Positions 61,718 to 64,000 of a stretch of DNA of 64,000 nt are shown in pieces; the first letter of the stretch is position 1; the number at the start of each line of letters is the position of its first letter. The stretch covers positions 1-64,000 of the forward strand of contig NZ_CP014514.1 of the NCBI RefSeq assembly GCF_001577365.1, read 5' to 3'. The DNA is from Frondihabitans sp. PAMC 28766. Its GTDB lineage: Bacteria; Actinomycetota; Actinomycetes; Actinomycetales; Microbacteriaceae. The notes beneath the pieces are model-generated. The model was not told where the DNA came from. It did no database searches and saw nothing but the letters and a program-made list of their open reading frames with translations. The translations under genes and the position numbers were made by a program.

Positions 61718-62382
61718 TTTCGGAACTCTGGCGCATCCGGGCCGACGGTGAGGGCGTAGCGAACAGCGTCGCTGCGGGAATGCAGGTCGGCTTTAGTGAA
61801 AATGTTGTTGATGTGCGTTTTCACGGTGGCTTCCGCGACGGACAGGATCATTGCGATCTCCCCGTTGCGGAAGCCGGCGCCGACGAGATGCAGGATCTCC
61901 TTCTCTCGCTTCGTGAGCAGCGAGGGAACGGCGGGGGCAATGGGGGTAAGGGGAGCGCCGATGATGTGCCCGGCAGTCGTGTCGGGTGTTTTCTCGGCGA
62001 GTCGGAGCAGACGCAGTTGAACGTCGGTGTCGAGAACGGATTGGCCGAGGTGGGCGCTTCGGATGGCTTGGGCGATGTGCGCGTGGTCGGCGTCTTTGGT
62101 GAGGTAGCCGATGGCGCCGGCGCGGAGGGCTTGGAGGATCGATTCGTCGTCGTCGAACGTTGTCAGGACGACCACCGCAATGTCGGGGTGGTCCGAAAGG
62201 AGCAGTTTCGTCGCTTCGACGCCTCCCATGATGGGCATGTTGAGATCCATCAGGACGACATCGGGCGCGGTTTGTGCGCTCATGGTTTGCGCGTCGAGAC
62301 CGTTGGTGGCTGTGCCGACGACTTCGAGGTCATCAACGAGATCGAGGAGAAGCTCGAGGGATTGTCGGATGACGGTCTGGTC
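61714..62382 (-). pseudogene. NarL-type response regulator lacking its N-terminus
   Basis: Coherent from DQTVIRQSLELLLDLVDDLE (62382) through VVLMDLNMPIMGGVEATKLL (phospho-Asp), IAVVVLTTFDDD, AGAIGYLTKDADHAHIA (Lys) to the LuxR helix-turn-helix SLLTKREKEILHLVGAGFRN and TVKTHINNIFTKADLHSRSD. The first ~8 residues with one of the paired acidic residues and any start codon are missing: the frame enters directly from the kinase gene in another frame. The only ATG (62283) would remove the first third of the receiver. Probably inactive, or translated after frameshifting from the kinase. Confidence 0.75.
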
Positions 62383-63515
62383 GGGTCGGTGGGACCGGCG
62401 TTGACGCTGCCGCCTCGCAACCGTGCTCGTTCCCGCATACCTTCCAAGCCCATGCCTGTTCCTTCTCTCTCTTCGTCGATATGCCGAGATGGCCCTGTCG
62501 CGGGCCCGTTGCTGACTGCCAGCTCCACGGAACGTGTCTCGGCGTCGGCAGTGCCGAATCCGAGTGCCACGTTCAAGTTCGCGCCGGGCGCGTGCCGGTG
62601 GGCATTGGTCAACGCTTCCTGGGTTGCCCGGATCAGCGTCTGGGCGGTGTCTATCCCGACTGACACGGCCGTCCCGGTGACCACGAAGGATGCTCGGTAC
62701 ACCGCCGCGATCGCTTCGATGCTATCCGTGAGAGGGAGGGGGTCTTCCTGAAGTGCGTGGACTGCTCGGCGGGTTTCCCCAATACCGGCCCGTGCCAAAG
62801 CGCGTGCACGTCGGAGAGCTGCCACGGACTCTTGCATCCGGCCCTTGGACTGAAGAGTGTCGGCGACGTCGAGTTGCAAGGAGATGGCAGAGAGCGAGTG
62901 GCCGAGGACATCGTGGATCTCGCGGGCGATGCGTCCTCGTTCGATGAGGGCGCTTTCTCTGTTTTCGGCGGCTCGGGCGCGCTGTGCTTCCGCGGCGCCG
63001 AGGCGCGCTTCCAGCAGAGCCGCGATGCGGTCTCGTCGGGAGATGCCGACATAGACGGGGAGTCCTGCGGCCAGGCCGAGCCACCACGGCCATTCCGCGG
63101 GCAAATACTGGGATGCGACCAGGCTCGATCCGGCACAGGTGAGTGATGCGATGACGGCCACCGTGAGAGCGGCGCGGCGCGACTCCAGCAGGCGGCCGGC
63201 GGCCAGAGCGGCGATGAAGACGAACCCGGCAGAGAAGGTGCCTGCGGGCACACCGAACAGGATGCCTGCGAGGACGACGTAGAAGGTGAGCAGGGCAACG
63301 CGGACTGGAAACGGTTCCGGTTTCGCGGGGATAAGCGTCCAGAGGGCGAGGAGCGCCACCGGTATGAAAAGAAACCATCCCAGGGCGACGGCCGGCCCGT
63401 GGCTACCAATCAATTCGGCCGTGACGACGGCGATGTATGCCGCGACCAGGAACGGTTCCCAAAGGCGGTCGCTGTAAGCGGCACGAGACCGATCAGCTGC
63501 GGGAGTCGACTTCAC
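62280..63515 (-). CDS. Sensor histidine kinase (DesK/NarX-type, HisKA_3), altered C-terminus
   Basis: 411 residues from GTG 63515, where AAGGGG lies three bases upstream. About five to six membrane helices in the first 150 residues. HisKA_3 phosphoacceptor REIHDVLGHSLSAISLQLDV; ATPase N-box IRATQEALTNAHRHAPGA; G-box EGTGMGLEGMRERARLRGGS. After VNAGP the frame no longer reads as kinase but runs through the start of the regulator gene (TDPTRPSSDNPSSFSS...) to 62280, so the last ~10 native residues are replaced. The core is intact. It senses a membrane or envelope cue. Confidence 0.85.
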   Translation of the reverse strand: MKSTPAADRSRAAYSDRLWEPFLVAAYIAVVTAELIGSHGPAVALGWFLFIPVALLALWTLIPAKPEPFPVRVALLTFYVVLAGILFGVPAGTFSAGFVFIAALAAGRLLESRRAALTVAVIASLTCAGSSLVASQYLPAEWPWWLGLAAGLPVYVGISRRDRIAALLEARLGAAEAQRARAAENRESALIERGRIAREIHDVLGHSLSAISLQLDVADTLQSKGRMQESVAALRRARALARAGIGETRRAVHALQEDPLPLTDSIEAIAAVYRASFVVTGTAVSVGIDTAQTLIRATQEALTNAHRHAPGANLNVALGFGTADAETRSVELAVSNGPATGPSRHIDEEREGTGMGLEGMRERARLRGGSVNAGPTDPTRPSSDNPSSFSSISLMTSKSSAQPPTVSTRKP

Positions 63516-63606
63516 CGGTGCCCCTTCGTGTACAAAGCAGCCTGCGAGGTTTTCTGCCAAACCTCACCGTACGGCCACCGCCGTCAGATGGCGTCCCCCG
63601 CCTGAC

Positions 63607-63669
63607 CCACTTTTTGGGTGGAGATGAAGAAAGCACCAACGCACGTCACTTCTCCACCCAAAAAGTAGG
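63607..63669. promoter_or_regulatory. Inverted repeat in the divergent promoter
   Basis: CCCACTTTTTGGGTGGAGA (63606-63624) and its near-complement TCTCCACCCAAAAAGTAGG (63651-63669), 19 bp with one mismatch, centred between the kinase gene and the membrane gene at 63750. Suited to binding a dimeric regulator or two dimers. Confidence 0.6.
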
Positions 63670-63749
63670 TTCACTGCACCATGGCCCCACACCTCGCGCT
63701 CACCAGAGTTGACCTAGGGCCGAAACGCGGCCGACAGGAGGCAACTAGC

Positions 63750-64000
63750 ATGTCCGATCCCATCGAGATCATTCTCGTCATCGCGTTACTTGCGTACACG
63801 CTCGTTCGCCGCTCCGCCGGTCAGCCAGCCCAAGGCAGACAGCTGCTGGTCGCACCCATCGTCTTCGTCGTGATTGGGCTGTTTGTCATCTCCCACACCT
63901 GGACAAGCCTGGGAATCGGCGTCGTCGTGGTGTCCACCCTCGTCAGCATCGTCTTCGGAATCGTCCGAGGGTTCAGCATCAAGCTCTACGACAAAAACGG
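63750..64000 (+). CDS. Membrane protein, cut by window end
   Basis: 83 residues visible from ATG 63750; AGGAGG lies nine bases upstream. Three hydrophobic helices: IEIILVIALLAYTLVRRSAG, LLVAPIVFVVIGLFVISHTW and LGIGVVVVSTLVSIVFGIVR. Resembles small DUF1453-like/CcdC-type membrane proteins, not certain. Divergent from the two-component operon, with which it shares the inverted repeat. Confidence 0.65.
   Translation, partial: MSDPIEIILVIALLAYTLVRRSAGQPAQGRQLLVAPIVFVVIGLFVISHTWTSLGIGVVVVSTLVSIVFGIVRGFSIKLYDKN

Noticed and set aside
1..64000. CRISPR arrays, tRNA or rRNA genes
   Set aside because: No regularly spaced repeats, cloverleaf-like segments or conserved rRNA stretches were seen on reading both strands.

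Overview
The window is high-GC actinobacterial DNA, most likely from a Micrococcales/Microbacteriaceae-type organism. This rests on a DUF4193 protein, an InhA-like enoyl reductase, an LAXTG (class E sortase) surface protein, a DesK/NarL-type kinase and many GTG/TTG starts; the rank below phylum is inference. No rRNA or tRNA was found. The stretch is an accessory, IS-riddled region. At least ten insertion sequences or large IS fragments (IS110 x2, IS256, IS481, IS3-type x4, IS1380 x2, IS4, ISL3 x2) and two MITE-like families are mixed with real cargo and pseudogenes.

Layout. 1-3.7 kb: a decayed amidohydrolase, an IS110 sitting in the end of a ~260-bp MITE, a remnant of an MmeI-type restriction enzyme, a second MITE and an IS256 stub. 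3.9-25.3 kb: a glycan (mannoside) utilisation locus. It holds a secreted GH92 alpha-mannosidase, a ThuA-like protein, two aldo/keto reductases, an acetyltransferase/alpha-toroid fusion, a LacI regulator, an ABC sugar importer (binding protein plus two permeases), a GH125 exo-alpha-1,6-mannosidase, a GH1 beta-glycosidase and a GH2 beta-galactosidase/mannosidase. 25.3-27.5 kb: a broken lactonase-like gene cut by a second identical IS110 in a second copy of the same MITE. 27.6-34.0 kb: a mobile island with small unknown proteins, two serine recombinases, an AbiEii-type nucleotidyltransferase with a partner, an IS3 and a truncated ParA/MinD-like gene. 34.2-40.3 kb: an InhA-like reductase coupled to a PAS-like protein, a divergent FabG-like reductase, an HNH nuclease, a YhcG-type nuclease and a near-consensus XerCD dif site at 39231-39258. 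40.8-48.9 kb: two IS1380 copies bracketing a sortase-anchored repeat protein, then an IS4. 49-54 kb: an ECF sigma-factor operon, DUF4193, an IS3, an IS fragment and a fatty acid desaturase. 54.4-60.7 kb: two inverted ISL3 copies bracketing a WYL regulator, a VOC protein, and an amidohydrolase with DUF2316. 61-64 kb: a two-component system (kinase and regulator joined by a deletion) with a TMEM175-like channel.

How it works together. The 4-25 kb locus reads as import and stepwise hydrolysis of mannose-containing oligosaccharides under LacI control: GH92 acts outside the cell, the ABC system imports products, and GH125/GH1/GH2 lack signal peptides and act inside. Several of its genes carry single-base frameshifts, mostly lost bases in short homopolymers, so either the locus is decaying or the assembly has indel errors. 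The most unusual signals are two IS110 elements that both chose the terminal inverted repeat of one MITE family, and the dif site inside this mobile-element-rich zone.
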